Notes: generated by a model from the sequence alone, not told the origin. Shown: positions 1 through 9,255, numbered from the stretch's first letter. The stretch: DNA of 64,000 nt from Nostoc sp. KVJ3 (GCF_026127265.1 NZ_WWFG01000001.1:2581501-2645500); one strand, 5' to 3'. Numbers and translations: made by a program.

Positions 1-2205
1 GCTGAATTGATGTCATGGCCTCCCAGTCAAGTTACGGTAACAACAGGAAAGGAAACAACAGAAACAGCATACATCTCATTTGTCCTTGAGTTTGTTTTGC
101 AAACAGTTCCCTGGCGCGAAAAACCTATTGTTTATCATCATTTATCAATTCGACGTTGGCTGACAAAACCTTTGAATTATGTACCTTATCCAGGCGTGAA
201 AGCTCATATTGGTGATAACCGCCGGTGGTTAGATGGACAACGCCAACCCTTTTGCTTTATTCCACTGACGATGAACCGTTATGGAAAGGAAGTGAAATGG
301 CCTCAAGCCATCAGCAATCTTTTTTCTCTCAATGACTCTCAACTTCCTGACGCAAATAACTTTGTTTCTAACCCAAATCACAACTGGTCAGGTGTCAACA
401 CAATTCCTAATGGTATCCAAGCTGCGATCGCCTACACTTCTAAATTAGGGGAACCACCCTGCTTTGCTGGTGTCAGTCCACAAGATTTAGCCAGTTTAGA
501 TCGAGCTATTGAAGCACGTCTCCCTGTTCAAAGAGTTGGTAACGCTGAGAGAGTGACAGGTAACGTTTTTATTTTCTGGCCTTTAGAAAAACCCAAACAG
601 AAAATTGTTCCTCTGCTTGCTGACGAAGATAACCAATCTCCCAAACCTAAAAAAGCCAAAAAATCTGACAATCCAAATCATTCACACACCCCAATGCTGC
701 GACCAAAATTAGCAGCACCAGCAGTATTTCGTAAAACTGAAAATCCTCTTCGCAACATACTTGTTTTGTGGGAAACTCCACAATGTCGTAATGCACTGAT
801 TGCTTAAATTTGCCAATTACTGTATTTATCACCCACAAAAGTAGAAAATATCTATCAGGGTTTCTACGGTTCTCTGTGTATTAAGACTCAGCACGTTGGC
901 GACCTCACAGAAAACCTGGAAATTCAAAATTTCTCTGAAGCGAAGAAAACTTATCAACAGCAACGCCCTGCTTTATTAGTAGAGCGCATTAATCAAATTA
1001 CCGCGTTTCTACCCCAAACTAAAGAACTCAGTGGGGCATTAATCGAAATTAGACGTAAACCTCCTATATCCGAGGCTGATCCCAAGCTTGCGTGGCGAAT
1101 TGGGGCAATGAAAACAGGTTATCTCAATCAACACATTCACCGAATAACCACCCAAACTGATGTAGAGAAGCTGAAGAAATCTGGTTTGGAACCAGTGAAA
1201 CGAGCAGTATCAGACTTACTAAGACAATTCGGAATTTTACCTGATACTGCTTTAATTGATTCCAAAAAAGATGGTATTGATCCTGATGTCTGGTTAACAT
1301 GCTTTTATGTCCTACGCCGCACCCGCAAAACAAATGCTGAAAACATTCCTAAAACTGTTGTTTTGACGATCAGAGTTAATCCAATCACAGCAAAAGTAGA
1401 GTTAACAACCCCTGATTTATTTAATAAACAAGGTTGGGTCTCATATCCTGTCGGACTCGGACACCTGTCAGATGAAGACTGGAATCCAAACTCTTTTGAT
1501 GAAAGCAATGAAGAAGTTGATGATGCACAAAAGCGCCACGAGCAAACACAAGAACAACGGTTAATAAATAAATTTGTTGCTGAATGTTTACATGAGTGCT
1601 TAAATACTCCAATTACTGATAAAAACCCCCCACGTGTGCTGTTTATGGCAGAAGCACAAAATTCCCGCAAAATGCTCAACTGGCTACAAAATCAAAATCT
1701 ACTAACTAATGACCCACTAGAAACGTTGAAACAGCATCTTTCACAAGAACAAATCAATCGTCTGTGGGTTGTGCGCTTACGAGTTGCAGATAATGGTGAA
1801 GTACCAGTTGCGATTGTTAAAGATTCTCCTGGTAGTCGAACCAGTGGTGTTTACCGATGGCAGGGTGTGTGTGATGATGGAGAGCGATCGCTCTACCTAA
1901 GCGTTAGAAAGCCTTTAAACACCGAACAAGGTACAAAAATACTACAACAGAAGCAGTCTCGCCTTGATAGTGGTAGTAGGCAAGCAGGAAAAGCCAGAAT
2001 ATTAGAAATAGTCCTTATTCACCATCCAGAAATTCCAGGTGACAAGCTAGCCCGCTTTGTTCATTCTCTCAGGAGTCGCTGGCCTTATTTTGCAAATGAC
2101 GTTGTTCTACCATTGCCTTTTCCCTTTGCAATTAAGGCTAAAGAGTATGCTGTCAGTACTAAAGATCCTGTGGAATCCTCGGAGACTGACGACTCTAATC
2201 TTTAA
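1..2205 (+). pseudogene. pPIWI_RE (Argonaute-related) protein, 3' part, interrupted by an in-frame stop
   Basis: One reading frame runs from the left edge to 2205, broken only by a TAA at 805-807; translation continues in the same frame through 808-1107 without another stop. The 3' half (from about 1108) has phrases I recognise from the pPIWI_RE RNase H/PIWI domain, such as VLFMAEAQNSRKMLNWL, LWVVRLRVADNGEVPVAIV and IPGDKLARFVHSLR near the C-terminus. The upstream part resembles the DUF3962/pPIWI_RE X region. The family is predicted to act in nucleic-acid-guided defence, normally with a DinG-like helicase and a REase-fold partner. None follows it here, and the region upstream lies outside the window. 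The stop sits in ...NALIA-stop-ICQLL, where one base change from GAA or CAA would restore the frame. So this is either a recent nonsense mutation or a sequencing error. Family assignment is from recall of motifs, fairly confident. Confidence 0.72.
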
Positions 2206-2317
2206 CAACAAAGCTACCCTTAAAATTTTGCAACGATCTAAATCCTTGGCTGTTAACTGCAAAGATTGGTAAGAATAGGAATAGGCAGAAAGTTTTCCTA
2301 AAAAACAGTTTTTCAAT
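2206..2317. other. Intergenic gap before the BI-1 gene
   Basis: A 112-bp AT-rich gap with no gene. No clear Shine-Dalgarno is visible in front of the ATG at 2318. Confidence 0.4.
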
Positions 2318-3046
2318 ATGAGCAATACCAGTAATTTTCGTGAAGCTATCCGTGAGGCTAAATCTCACGCCCTCGTTGGCCCAAACGTGATAGCCAATGC
2401 CCTGCCCTACGTCGGTGGTGGATTGGTGCTAACGGCATTAGGAACCTACGGCGGTTTGGGAGTTATCCGCACTAACCCCGGAATATTCTTTCCCACCTTC
2501 ATAGGTGCGGTGATTTTGGAGTTAATTTTGTTCTTTGTTGCCCAAAATGTTGCCCAAAAAGGTAACAAGGGTCTTGCCCTACCCCTGTTGGCAACATACA
2601 GCCTCTTATCTGGATATACTCTCAGTGGCTTGGTATTTGTCGCTTTGAGATCCCAAGGTGTTGGTATTCAAGGCATTGGTTTAGCTGCCCTTGGTTGTGG
2701 CGTTACTTTTATTTTCGCCCGTCAAATTGGTTCAAATCTCTCTGAACAAGATGGGATGGCTTTGACGAAAACCATCAATCTTGGCGTTATCGCCTTGGTG
2801 GTTGTGTGCCTTGCCCAATTTGGGTTTGCCATGTTTGGTGTTTACACCCCAAATTGGTTAGAAATTGCCATCTCCGGTTTAGGGGTATTTCTGTTTGTTG
2901 GGGTTTCTGTTGTCGATTTCTACATCTTACCCCGCACTTACAGCGATGACCAATATCTTCCTGCTGCTTTGTCGATGTACTTAACCTACATCAACTTGTT
3001 TGTCTTTATCTTACGGTTGCTAATTGCCATAAATGGCCGCGATTAA
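2318..3046 (+). CDS. Bax inhibitor-1 (BI-1/YccA) family membrane protein
   Basis: 242 residues, almost all hydrophobic, with about seven predicted membrane segments beginning near residue 22 (NALPYVGGGLVLTALGTYGG). The length, the near-continuous helices and the C-terminal FYILPRTYSDDQY...YLTYINLFVFILRLL region fit the bacterial BI-1 family, whose eukaryotic members form a pH-sensitive calcium leak. In cyanobacteria the role is not established. It is a stand-alone gene: the upstream neighbour is a broken defence gene and a strong terminator follows 40 bp downstream. Function beyond membership of the family is not visible from the sequence. Confidence 0.82.
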   Translation: MSNTSNFREAIREAKSHALVGPNVIANALPYVGGGLVLTALGTYGGLGVIRTNPGIFFPTFIGAVILELILFFVAQNVAQKGNKGLALPLLATYSLLSGYTLSGLVFVALRSQGVGIQGIGLAALGCGVTFIFARQIGSNLSEQDGMALTKTINLGVIALVVVCLAQFGFAMFGVYTPNWLEIAISGLGVFLFVGVSVVDFYILPRTYSDDQYLPAALSMYLTYINLFVFILRLLIAINGRD

Positions 3047-3087
3047 TTGTCTGTAGACACTCACAGAAGTAACCTTTTATAAAGCAA

Positions 3088-3123
3088 AAACCGTGGTTGA
3101 ATTTTTAGCACCCACGGTTTTTT
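3088..3123 (+). terminator. Rho-independent terminator after the BI-1 gene
   Basis: Perfect 9-bp stem AAACCGTGG (3088-3096) / CCACGGTTT (3112-3120), loop of 15 nt, running into TTTTTT at 3118-3123. Confidence 0.85.
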
Positions 3124-3176
3124 ATCGTTTTCATAGTAGAATATATAGATAAGTTCAGCCTCAAGAGAGCAAAACT

Positions 3177-4329
3177 ATGCTAGAACTCTTAAATATCAAA
3201 ATCGAAGTAGAAAGGTTATCTAATATCTTGACCAAGGCTGAGGATTGTCTTTGACCTCCAATATTTGACTGCAAGAATTCAATATTTAGATAGAGTAATT
3301 GCTCAATCAGGTTTTTGGAATAATCCAATCCGTGCTTATGAAGTACTTCAAGAAATTGAATACTCCATATTCTACAAGCATCAGAAATATCAGCGCTGGT
3401 ATTCGATTCTAGAAGATATCAAGGCTGCGTTGGAATTGTTGGAATTATCAGCCGATGAGCAATTGTGGCAAGAGGTGCAAGCTAACCTTACCCAACTCCA
3501 ACAAGAACTCGAAACAGCAGAAATACGACAATTGTTGTCTGAACCCCACGACAAAAAAGGTGCATTTTTAACTATTACTGCTGAGGTTGGTGGCGTAGAT
3601 GCTGAAGATTGGGCATATATGTTATTGCGGCTGTACCACAGTTGGGTAGTTAGTCACAATTACTTAGTGGATATAGTCGAAGAATCTTATGGAGATGAGG
3701 CTGGCATTAAATCTGTAACCTTAGAAATTATAGGTCACTACGCCTATGGTCTCCTTAAATCAGAACAAGGAACCCATCGCGTACTAAGAGTTTCTCCCTT
3801 TAGCAGCAACAGCAAACGGCATACTTGCCTAGCCAGTGTAGAAGTCAATCCTATTTTAGATGAGTCTATTGATTTTGAGATTCCAGAGAAGGATTTGGAA
3901 ATTACTTTTTATCGTCATCGGGGGAATGTCAACCGCACAGAAATATGGGTAAAGATGGTTCACATTCCTACTGGGATTAGTGTATCTTGTAACCAAGAGC
4001 GTAGCCAGATGCAAAACAAAGAGAAAGCCTTAGCTATTCTCAAGAGTAAACTGTTTGCGATGCCTACGGCTGGCTACGCCTACGCACTAGCCCAAGGTGT
4101 CCAGCTTGACAAAATTCAACCCCGACAGATAAAGTCTCTATCCAACAAGCTCATCCGTGAATATATCTTGCATCCTGACACCAAGGTAAAAGATTTACGC
4201 ACCAATGTCGAAACACCTGCTGCGACAGAGGTATTAGACGGTAAAATTGATTTTTTTATCAAAGCCTATCTGCAACAGCTAAATCACGCTACTTCACTGA
4301 GTAAAGAAGCACTTGATAATTTCAAGTAA
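3177..4329 (+). CDS. RF2 paralogue lacking the GGQ motif, with a +1 recoding site
   Basis: The ATG at 3177 opens a 25-codon frame that ends at TGA 3252-3254 in CTT-TGA-C, the classic RF2 +1 frameshift signal. Reading resumes at GAC 3253 and continues to 4329, giving about 383 residues, close to normal RF2 length. It aligns throughout with the true prfB that follows, and keeps the stop-recognition tripeptide SPF (in VLRVSPFSSN). Where prfB reads TTTRSGGKGGQNVNKVE, this protein reads TFYRHRGNVNRTE, so the GGKGGQ loop that triggers peptidyl-tRNA hydrolysis is deleted. A 30-bp repeat insert at 4057 adds the residues AMPTAGYAYA. It may bind ribosomes at UGA/UAA without hydrolysing, or have been recruited to another RNA role, as reported for the plastid RF2 relative PrfB3; that is inference. 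No internal stop suggests decay. Confidence 0.85.
3236..3255 (+). promoter_or_regulatory. Programmed +1 frameshift site in the RF2 paralogue
   Basis: CTT-TGA-C at 3249-3255 preceded by GAGGATTG, a weak anti-SD-like stimulator. In RF2 genes ribosomes shift when release at UGA is slow, giving autoregulation. Confidence 0.85.
4057..4086 (+). repeat. Short palindromic dispersed repeat inserted in a coding frame
   Basis: 30 bp with the arms GCGATGCCTACGGC and GGCTACGCCTACGC-like, a type of short repeat common in Nostoc genomes. Relative to prfB it is an in-frame insertion, coding for about ten extra residues in the RF2 paralogue. Confidence 0.7.
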
Positions 4330-4445
4330 CTTTTGTAACTAGTGCAGAAAAAATTTGCCCAATTAGAGCTAAAATCAAGAAACACAAGTAGAATAAAGAG
4401 CAATTTTTTAGTCCAAAGCGCTCTATCTATCATTCAGCAAGCATT

Positions 4446-5568
4446 ATGGATGTCCTAGAACTCAAACGCGAAATCGAAACGTTGTCTAGCCGCCTGGGTA
4501 AAACCCGGGACTATCTTTGACGTACCTGCACTGACAGCCAAAATTCAAGACCTCGAAAAAATATCAGCGCAGCCAGAATTTTGGAATGACCAAACCCAAG
4601 CCCAAGAAACTCTACAAGAACTCAACGACCTGAAAGCCCACCTCCAGCAATACGATCGCTGGCACGCCAATTTAGAAGATACTAGGGCAGTTGTTGAATT
4701 ATTGGAATTAGAAACCGATGAGGCACTACTCCAAGAAGCCGAATCTACCATCACTAAACTGAATCGTGACCTTGACCAGTGGGAGTTACAACAGTTACTT
4801 TCTGGCCCCTATGATGCTGAAGGTGCTGTACTGACAATTAGTGCTGGCGCTGGTGGCACAGATGCTCAAGACTGGGCATTTATGCTGATGCGGATGTACA
4901 CCCGTTGGGGCGAAGCTCACGGCTATAAGGTAACTTTAGCGGAAGAGTCGGAAGGTGATGAAGCCGGAATTAAATCGGCAACCCTAGAAATTACTGGCCG
5001 CTACGCCTATGGTTACTTGCGTTCAGAAATGGGTACACATCGCTTAGTGCGGATTTCCCCTTTTAATGCTAATGGGAAGCGACAAACCAGTTTTGCCGGG
5101 GTGGAAGTGATGCCGCAGATTGATAACTCTGTACAGTTGGATATTCCAGATAAGGATTTGGAAATCACCACAACCCGCTCTGGTGGTAAAGGTGGGCAAA
5201 ATGTCAACAAAGTAGAAACGGCGGTACGGATTGTTCACCTTCCCACGGGTCTAGCTGTGCGCTGTACAGAAGAGCGATCGCAGCTGCAAAATAAAGAGAA
5301 AGCCCTAAATCGTCTCAAAGCAAAGCTTTTGGTCATCGCCAAAGAGCAACGCGCCCAAGAAATTGCCGAAATTCGTGGCGATATGGTAGAAGCCTCCTGG
5401 GGAAACCAAATCCGTAACTATGTATTTCATCCTTACCAAATGGTCAAGGATTTACGTACAAGTACAGAAACAACAGGGATTACAGATGTAATGAATGGTG
5501 AACTTGATACATTCATTCAAGCTTATCTTCGTCAAGAAAATAAATTAGTAGAAAACAGCCCTGCATAA
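4446..5568 (+). CDS. prfB: Peptide chain release factor 2 (programmed frameshift)
   Basis: The ATG at 4446 starts a 24-codon frame to CTT-TGA-C (TGA at 4518-4520). A +1 shift continues from GAC 4519 to the stop at 5566-5568, about 373 residues, matching RF2 (E. coli 365). It recognises UGA/UAA and hydrolyses peptidyl-tRNA. Visible are the N-terminal helical domain, the recognition motif RISPFNANGKRQTSF, and the catalytic GGQ in RSGGKGGQNVNKVETAVR. The upstream tandem copy is a divergent paralogue without GGQ, so this gene is the working RF2. A perfect 15-bp hairpin follows. A predictor that ignores recoding would start it downstream, near 4702, and lose domain 1. Confidence 0.95.
4505..4521 (+). 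promoter_or_regulatory. prfB: Programmed +1 frameshift site in prfB
   Basis: CCGGGACTATCTTTGAC: the slippery CTT, the in-frame TGA at 4518-4520 and a G-rich upstream element match the conserved RF2 autoregulatory signal. Confidence 0.92.
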
Positions 5569-5582
5569 TTTGGGATGATTTA

Positions 5583-5622
5583 CAAGTGCTAAGTAATGAC
5601 TTTTAATATTACTTAGCACTTG
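5583..5622 (+). terminator. Perfect 15-bp hairpin after prfB
   Basis: CAAGTGCTAAGTAAT (5583-5597) pairs exactly with ATTACTTAGCACTTG (5608-5622) around a 10-nt loop. No strong T-run follows, so this is a terminator or a 3'-end stabilising hairpin. Confidence 0.65.
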
Positions 5623-5626
5623 TTAT

Positions 5627-5767
5627 TTAAGTGCGTATGCAAAAATATTTATGTCATTGCGAGCGGAATGAAATGTAGAGAAGCAATCCCAAGGTCTTGG
5701 GATTGCTTCATTCCGCTTTGCTCCATTCGCAATGACAAATGTATATTTAATTTTGCATTACTACTTA
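5627..5767. mobile_element. MITE-like repeat family 1, copy 1
   Basis: About 140 bp with imperfect terminal inverted repeats (TTAAGTGCGTATGCAAAA at the left, reverse of TTTTGCATTACTACTTA at the right) and an internal long palindrome (GTCATTGCGA ... TCGCAATGAC; AAGCAATCCCAAG / CTTGGGATTGCTT). A second copy lies at 13199-13363. It has no coding capacity. Confidence 0.8.
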
Positions 5768-5937
5768 TTTTTGAGAATTTCAGATTGGTGCTTAGGTGTA
5801 GCCCGTCGTAGACATCGCCTAGTATTTCGTCTTATTGGGGCGTTTTTAGAGAAATTTCTGAGCAATATACACGCGATCGCAATCCCATAGCAAGCCCAAC
5901 TGTTACAGTTATAAAAGAGTCCGCGATCAAACTAACT
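5768..5937. other. Upstream region of the small membrane protein gene
   Basis: AT-rich leader with one GCGATCGC-type site near 5873. No gene seen. Confidence 0.35.
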
Positions 5938-6093
5938 ATGAGCAACTCACCTTCAACAGAACCTCAACCTAGCTACGTAAAACTCGCCATGCGAAACATG
6001 GTGCGGAAGGGTGCAACCTCCCTAAAGCATTTTGGGTTGACTGCCATAGGGCTTTTAGCTCTCCTTGTTGGTCTTGCTTACCTAACTCACTAA
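5938..6093 (+). CDS. Small single-span membrane protein, DUF3285-like
   Basis: 51 residues starting MSNSPSTEPQPSYVKLAMRN. A polar N-terminal half with basic residues (RNMVRKG) is followed by one hydrophobic helix (LTAIGLLALLVGLAYL). Size, the PSYVKLAMRNMVRKG-type region and position directly upstream of ybeY match the small cyanobacterial DUF3285 family. Function is unknown. The ATG at 5938 is the only sensible start. It is likely co-transcribed with or adjacent to ybeY, 184 bp downstream. Confidence 0.7.
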   Translation: MSNSPSTEPQPSYVKLAMRNMVRKGATSLKHFGLTAIGLLALLVGLAYLTH

Positions 6094-6112
6094 CCCCAAA
6101 CCATGAAGAGAG

Positions 6113-6150
6113 CAGGGGGAGCAGGGGAAGCAGGGGAAGCAGAGGGATTA
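6113..6150. repeat. Tandem 9-bp purine-rich repeat
   Basis: Four units close to GGGGAAGCA between the small protein gene and ybeY; similar G-rich units recur at 17136-17165. Confidence 0.6.
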
Positions 6151-6277
6151 AACTAAGCCAGACACTTGGGGTGGGGTTTCTACCTACCTTAAGATACAAG
6201 GATTTATTCGCGCCACTTGCGGGCGAGGTTTTGAACCTTTACTTTTTTTTATAAATAGTTTTGAGTAAGGAGACTAT

Positions 6278-6811
6278 GTGCCCCTGAGCGTTGAACTATA
6301 TGTAGAAGATTCTTTTTACGATTTGTCCCCGACAACATCTATAAAAATTGCGGATACTGATCCCCGAATTCCTTCTGAAACTTGGGAAAACTGGTTTAAT
6401 CAGTGGTTGGAAATACTTCACCCTCAAATTCCGCCAGCACCAAGTTATGAAATCGGGCTGCGTTTGACAGATGACTCGCAAATTCAAGAACTGAATGCCC
6501 AGTATCGTCAACAAAACAAGCCCACAGACGTTTTAGCTTTTGCTGCTTTGGAGGTGGATTTTCCGCAAAGCAAAGAAATGGTGGCTTCTGCACCATTATA
6601 CTTAGGTGATATTATCGTGTCTGTAGATACAGCACAACGTCAAGCCAAACAGCAGGAGCATAGCTTACAAACTGAGCTAGCCTGGTTAGCTGCTCATGGT
6701 TTATTGCACCTGTTGGGCTGGGATCATCCTGATGAAGAAAGTTTGGGGCGAATGTTAGAACAGCAAGTAAGATTGCTGAACGCCATAGGTATTGCTATTG
6801 ACATAGAATAG
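6278..6811 (+). CDS. ybeY: Endoribonuclease YbeY (16S rRNA maturation)
   Basis: 177 residues with the zinc-binding signature HGLLHLLGWDH near residues 139-149, three histidines that hold the catalytic metal. YbeY is a single-strand RNase needed for 16S rRNA 3'-end processing and 70S quality control. The GTG start at 6278 is chosen because AAGGAG lies 5 nt upstream, while the ATG two bases earlier is out of frame and stops at once. It is followed by dgkA, a conserved cyanobacterial order. Confidence 0.93.
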   Translation: MPLSVELYVEDSFYDLSPTTSIKIADTDPRIPSETWENWFNQWLEILHPQIPPAPSYEIGLRLTDDSQIQELNAQYRQQNKPTDVLAFAALEVDFPQSKEMVASAPLYLGDIIVSVDTAQRQAKQQEHSLQTELAWLAAHGLLHLLGWDHPDEESLGRMLEQQVRLLNAIGIAIDIE

Positions 6812-6963
6812 CAGTAGTTATGTGTTCTTAGTGTTAATTTTGGGTAATACTTTTATAATACTTCTGTGGAAAATTGCTTAAAGATTGCCTCAAAGTTAAT
6901 TCCGCCATTAAGATCGGCGAATATTCCCACTGTAGCAACTCTATTTTTGTATTTTTTAAGCCT

Positions 6964-7419
6964 ATGTCCCCAAAAATTTCGCCATCACCAACGCCTACCT
7001 CGTTACAAACACTGGTGTCTAACGAACGGGAATTCTCCTGGAAAGTAGCCTCTAATTTATTTGTTAGTTTTAAATATGCCTGGGCTGGAATCAGCTATAG
7101 TTTTCAAACTCAACGGAATTTTCGCATTCACGTAAGTGTTTGTGCAATGGCGATCGCTTTAAGCGTTTTTCTACATCTGCAAGCTGTGGAAATAGCGGTA
7201 ATTGGGATAACGAGTGGTTTAGTTTTGGCACTAGAGTTACTAAATACAGCGATCGAATCTCTTGTAGACTTAACCGTTAAGCAGACATACCATGAATTGG
7301 CAAAAATTGCTAAAGATTGTGCGGCTGGTGCAGTCCTTGTCTCTGCTTTGGTCGCGGTGCTGGTAGCTGGGACACTATTGCTCCCTCCTTTGGTAAAGTT
7401 AATTATATCGGCTTTGTAA
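6964..7419 (+). CDS. dgkA: Diacylglycerol/undecaprenol kinase (DgkA family)
   Basis: 151 residues from ATG 6964. The frame is open further upstream, but that part is unlike the family. A soluble N-terminal stretch of about 30 residues precedes the DgkA core: WKVASNLFVSFKYAWAGISY, then RNFRIHV, then membrane helices with the signature LALELLNTAIESLVDL that holds catalytic Glu and Asn residues. It phosphorylates a lipid alcohol (diacylglycerol or undecaprenol) in the inner membrane and recycles lipid carriers. The neighbour ybeY is conserved in many bacteria. Confidence 0.88.
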   Translation: MSPKISPSPTPTSLQTLVSNEREFSWKVASNLFVSFKYAWAGISYSFQTQRNFRIHVSVCAMAIALSVFLHLQAVEIAVIGITSGLVLALELLNTAIESLVDLTVKQTYHELAKIAKDCAAGAVLVSALVAVLVAGTLLLPPLVKLIISAL

Positions 7420-7429
7420 ATATGGTTTG

Positions 7430-7530
7430 CGACACCGATAGCGAACGCGAGAGCGTCTCCAAGAGTTGCGGTAGCGAGTCTTCTCCCAAGGGGAGACGCC
7501 AAGGGCGAACGTGCGTCATAGCCTAACCCA
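7430..7530. repeat. Short GC-rich dispersed repeats after dgkA
   Basis: A run of Nostoc-type small repeats including GCGAACGCGAGAGCGTCTCC and CCCAAGGGGAGACGCC; overlapping inverted motifs, no coding sense. Confidence 0.5.
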
Positions 7531-7680
7531 GGCATCGGTAAGCGAATTGGTAAGAGAATCACACTCTAACCAATCGATTTTGGAGAACACATATAAGCAA
7601 TTCAAAATTTAAGAAGTGGCTGGTTGTAGAATAGCCGCTTCATATCTATACGTCTACGTCAGCATTATTTTTATATCTAC

Positions 7681-7773
7681 TAGGACTTACACAAAAAATA
7701 GCCCAAACCTTGATTTTCCGGTAGGGGCAATTCATGAATTGCCCCTACAGCGTGTAGTTTTGTCTAAGTCCTA
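7681..7773. mobile_element. MITE-like element with AGGACTTA termini
   Basis: 93 bp. Left end TAGGACTTACACAAAA and right end TTTTGTCTAAGTCCTA are inverted repeats with one mismatch in 16. The centre is a perfect 28-bp palindrome at 7721-7748 (GTAGGGGCAATTCA and its complement). Related ends occur at 41129-41211 and near 54379. Confidence 0.75.
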
Positions 7774-7833
7774 ATCTAGCGAAAAAATAGTATGAGTAAA
7801 TTGATGAGTGCTAAAAACCAGGAGTGATGAGCT

Positions 7834-8433
7834 TTGATTATAGTTATCGACAATTACGACAGTTTTACATATAATTTAGTGCAGTATCTGGGAGAATTGG
7901 CAGCAGAATTCCCAGTAGCAGATGATATTAAAGTTTTTCGTAACGACAAGATATCCATAGATGAGATTCGGGAATTAAAGCCGGAAGCCGTGGTTATTTC
8001 TCCTGGGCCTGGTCGCCCAGAAGATGCCGGTATTTCCCTAGAGTTGATTAAACAGCTAGGCCAAGAGTTACCAATTTTAGGTGTCTGTTTGGGACATCAA
8101 AGCATTGGTCAAGTATTCGGTGGTAAAATAATTGCTGCTCCAGAGTTGATGCATGGCAAAACCTCTCAGGTGTCTCATACTGGAGTAGGGGTTTTCCGGG
8201 GATTAGAAAATCCTCTAACCGCCACCAGGTATCATAGTTTGGTAATCGAACGTGAGACTTGCCCAGATGTGTTAGAAATCACCGCTTGGGTTGAAGATAA
8301 CACCATTATGGGAGTGCGACACCGGAACTATCCTCACATTCAGGGCGTTCAGTTTCACCCAGAGAGTGTCCTGACATCTTCAGGAAAACAGTTATTGCGA
8401 AATTTTCTGGAACAGTTACAGTCGAGAGCATAA
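7834..8433 (+). CDS. trpG: Anthranilate / aminodeoxychorismate synthase, glutamine amidotransferase subunit
   Basis: 199 residues, class I glutamine amidotransferase. Visible are VIDNYDSFTYNLVQYLGEL at the N-terminus, the oxyanion region ISPGPGRPEDAG, the nucleophile Cys in LGVCLGHQSIGQ, and the His-Glu pair in QFHPES. It delivers ammonia from glutamine to a chorismate-using partner for tryptophan (TrpE) or folate (PabB). The TTG start at 7834 is supported by AGGAG about 9 nt upstream and by the family N-terminus. The scytonemin cluster carries its own TrpE-TrpG fusion, so this free subunit probably serves housekeeping tryptophan and/or folate synthesis; pabA is an alternative name. Confidence 0.88.
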   Translation: MIIVIDNYDSFTYNLVQYLGELAAEFPVADDIKVFRNDKISIDEIRELKPEAVVISPGPGRPEDAGISLELIKQLGQELPILGVCLGHQSIGQVFGGKIIAAPELMHGKTSQVSHTGVGVFRGLENPLTATRYHSLVIERETCPDVLEITAWVEDNTIMGVRHRNYPHIQGVQFHPESVLTSSGKQLLRNFLEQLQSRA

Positions 8434-8436
8434 TTA

Positions 8437-9204
8437 ATGAAACGACGACAGTTGATGGGGTATGCTGGGGCGGGGTTGGTAACAACTTTGCTTACTACCT
8501 TGGGTTCTGAATATGAAGCTGACGCAGAATCTAGCGGTTTATCAGTTAAGTGGTTGGGTCATACTTGCTTTCTTTTTACTGGTGGCGGTGCAAAAATTCT
8601 CGTCAATCCATTTCGGTCGGTCGGCTGTACTGCTGGGTATCGTCCACCAAAAGTTGCAGCAGATTTAGTACTGATTAGCAGCCAACTACTGGATGAAGGT
8701 GCTGTAGACATACTACCGGGAAATGCAAAACTCATCTACGAACCAGGAGTTTACCAGTTCAAAGATATTAAGTTCCAAGGAATTGCCATAGACCACGATC
8801 GCAAAGGTGGTAAACAGTTTGGCTCAAATACTGCTTGGAGTTGGAAACAAAGCGGAATTAATATCCTCCACTTAGGGGGAGCCGCTGCACCGATTTCCAT
8901 TGAGCAAAAAATTCTGATGGGACGACCTGATCTTGCATTCATTCCTGTAGGAGGCAGTGAAAAAGCCTACAATGCTGAGGAAGCAATGCAGGCTGTTAAA
9001 GTGTTAAATCCCAAACTGGTGATTCCAACCCATTACCGGACACAGGCGGCTGATGCTGCTAAGTGCAATATTTCGCCACTCGATAATTTTCTGACCTTAA
9101 TGCAAGGCACAAAAGTACGGCGTAGTAACGGAGATACTATCTCCATTACCCCTAAAGATTTGCCGGAGAATGGGGAAATTCAGATTTTAACTTATAAGTT
9201 TTGA
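8437..9204 (+). CDS. Exported metallo-beta-lactamase-fold hydrolase
   Basis: 255 residues. The N-terminus MKRRQLMGYAGAGLVTTLLT has twin arginines before a hydrophobic segment, suggesting Tat export or a lipid-side location. The mature part begins LSVKWLGHTCFLFTGGGAKI and later has IPTHYRT, as in UlaG-like MBL proteins. The usual HxHxDH motif is not evident (LISSQLLDEG stands where it would be), so catalysis is uncertain. It starts 3 bp after trpG and is probably co-transcribed, a pairing seen in other cyanobacteria. Substrate unknown. Confidence 0.75.
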   Translation: MKRRQLMGYAGAGLVTTLLTTLGSEYEADAESSGLSVKWLGHTCFLFTGGGAKILVNPFRSVGCTAGYRPPKVAADLVLISSQLLDEGAVDILPGNAKLIYEPGVYQFKDIKFQGIAIDHDRKGGKQFGSNTAWSWKQSGINILHLGGAAAPISIEQKILMGRPDLAFIPVGGSEKAYNAEEAMQAVKVLNPKLVIPTHYRTQAADAAKCNISPLDNFLTLMQGTKVRRSNGDTISITPKDLPENGEIQILTYKF

Positions 9205-9255
9205 GGAGCAGGGGATGAGGAAACAGGGGAGAGATTGGGAGAAATAATTCCTTAC

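Noticed and set aside
4702..5568. Short prfB beginning at ATG 4702
   Set aside because: It would lack domain 1; the CTTTGAC recoding site and upstream frame from 4446 explain the full gene.
7128..7562. 144-codon minus-strand frame opposite dgkA
   Set aside because: Shadow of dgkA and the following repeats; dgkA has the family signature.
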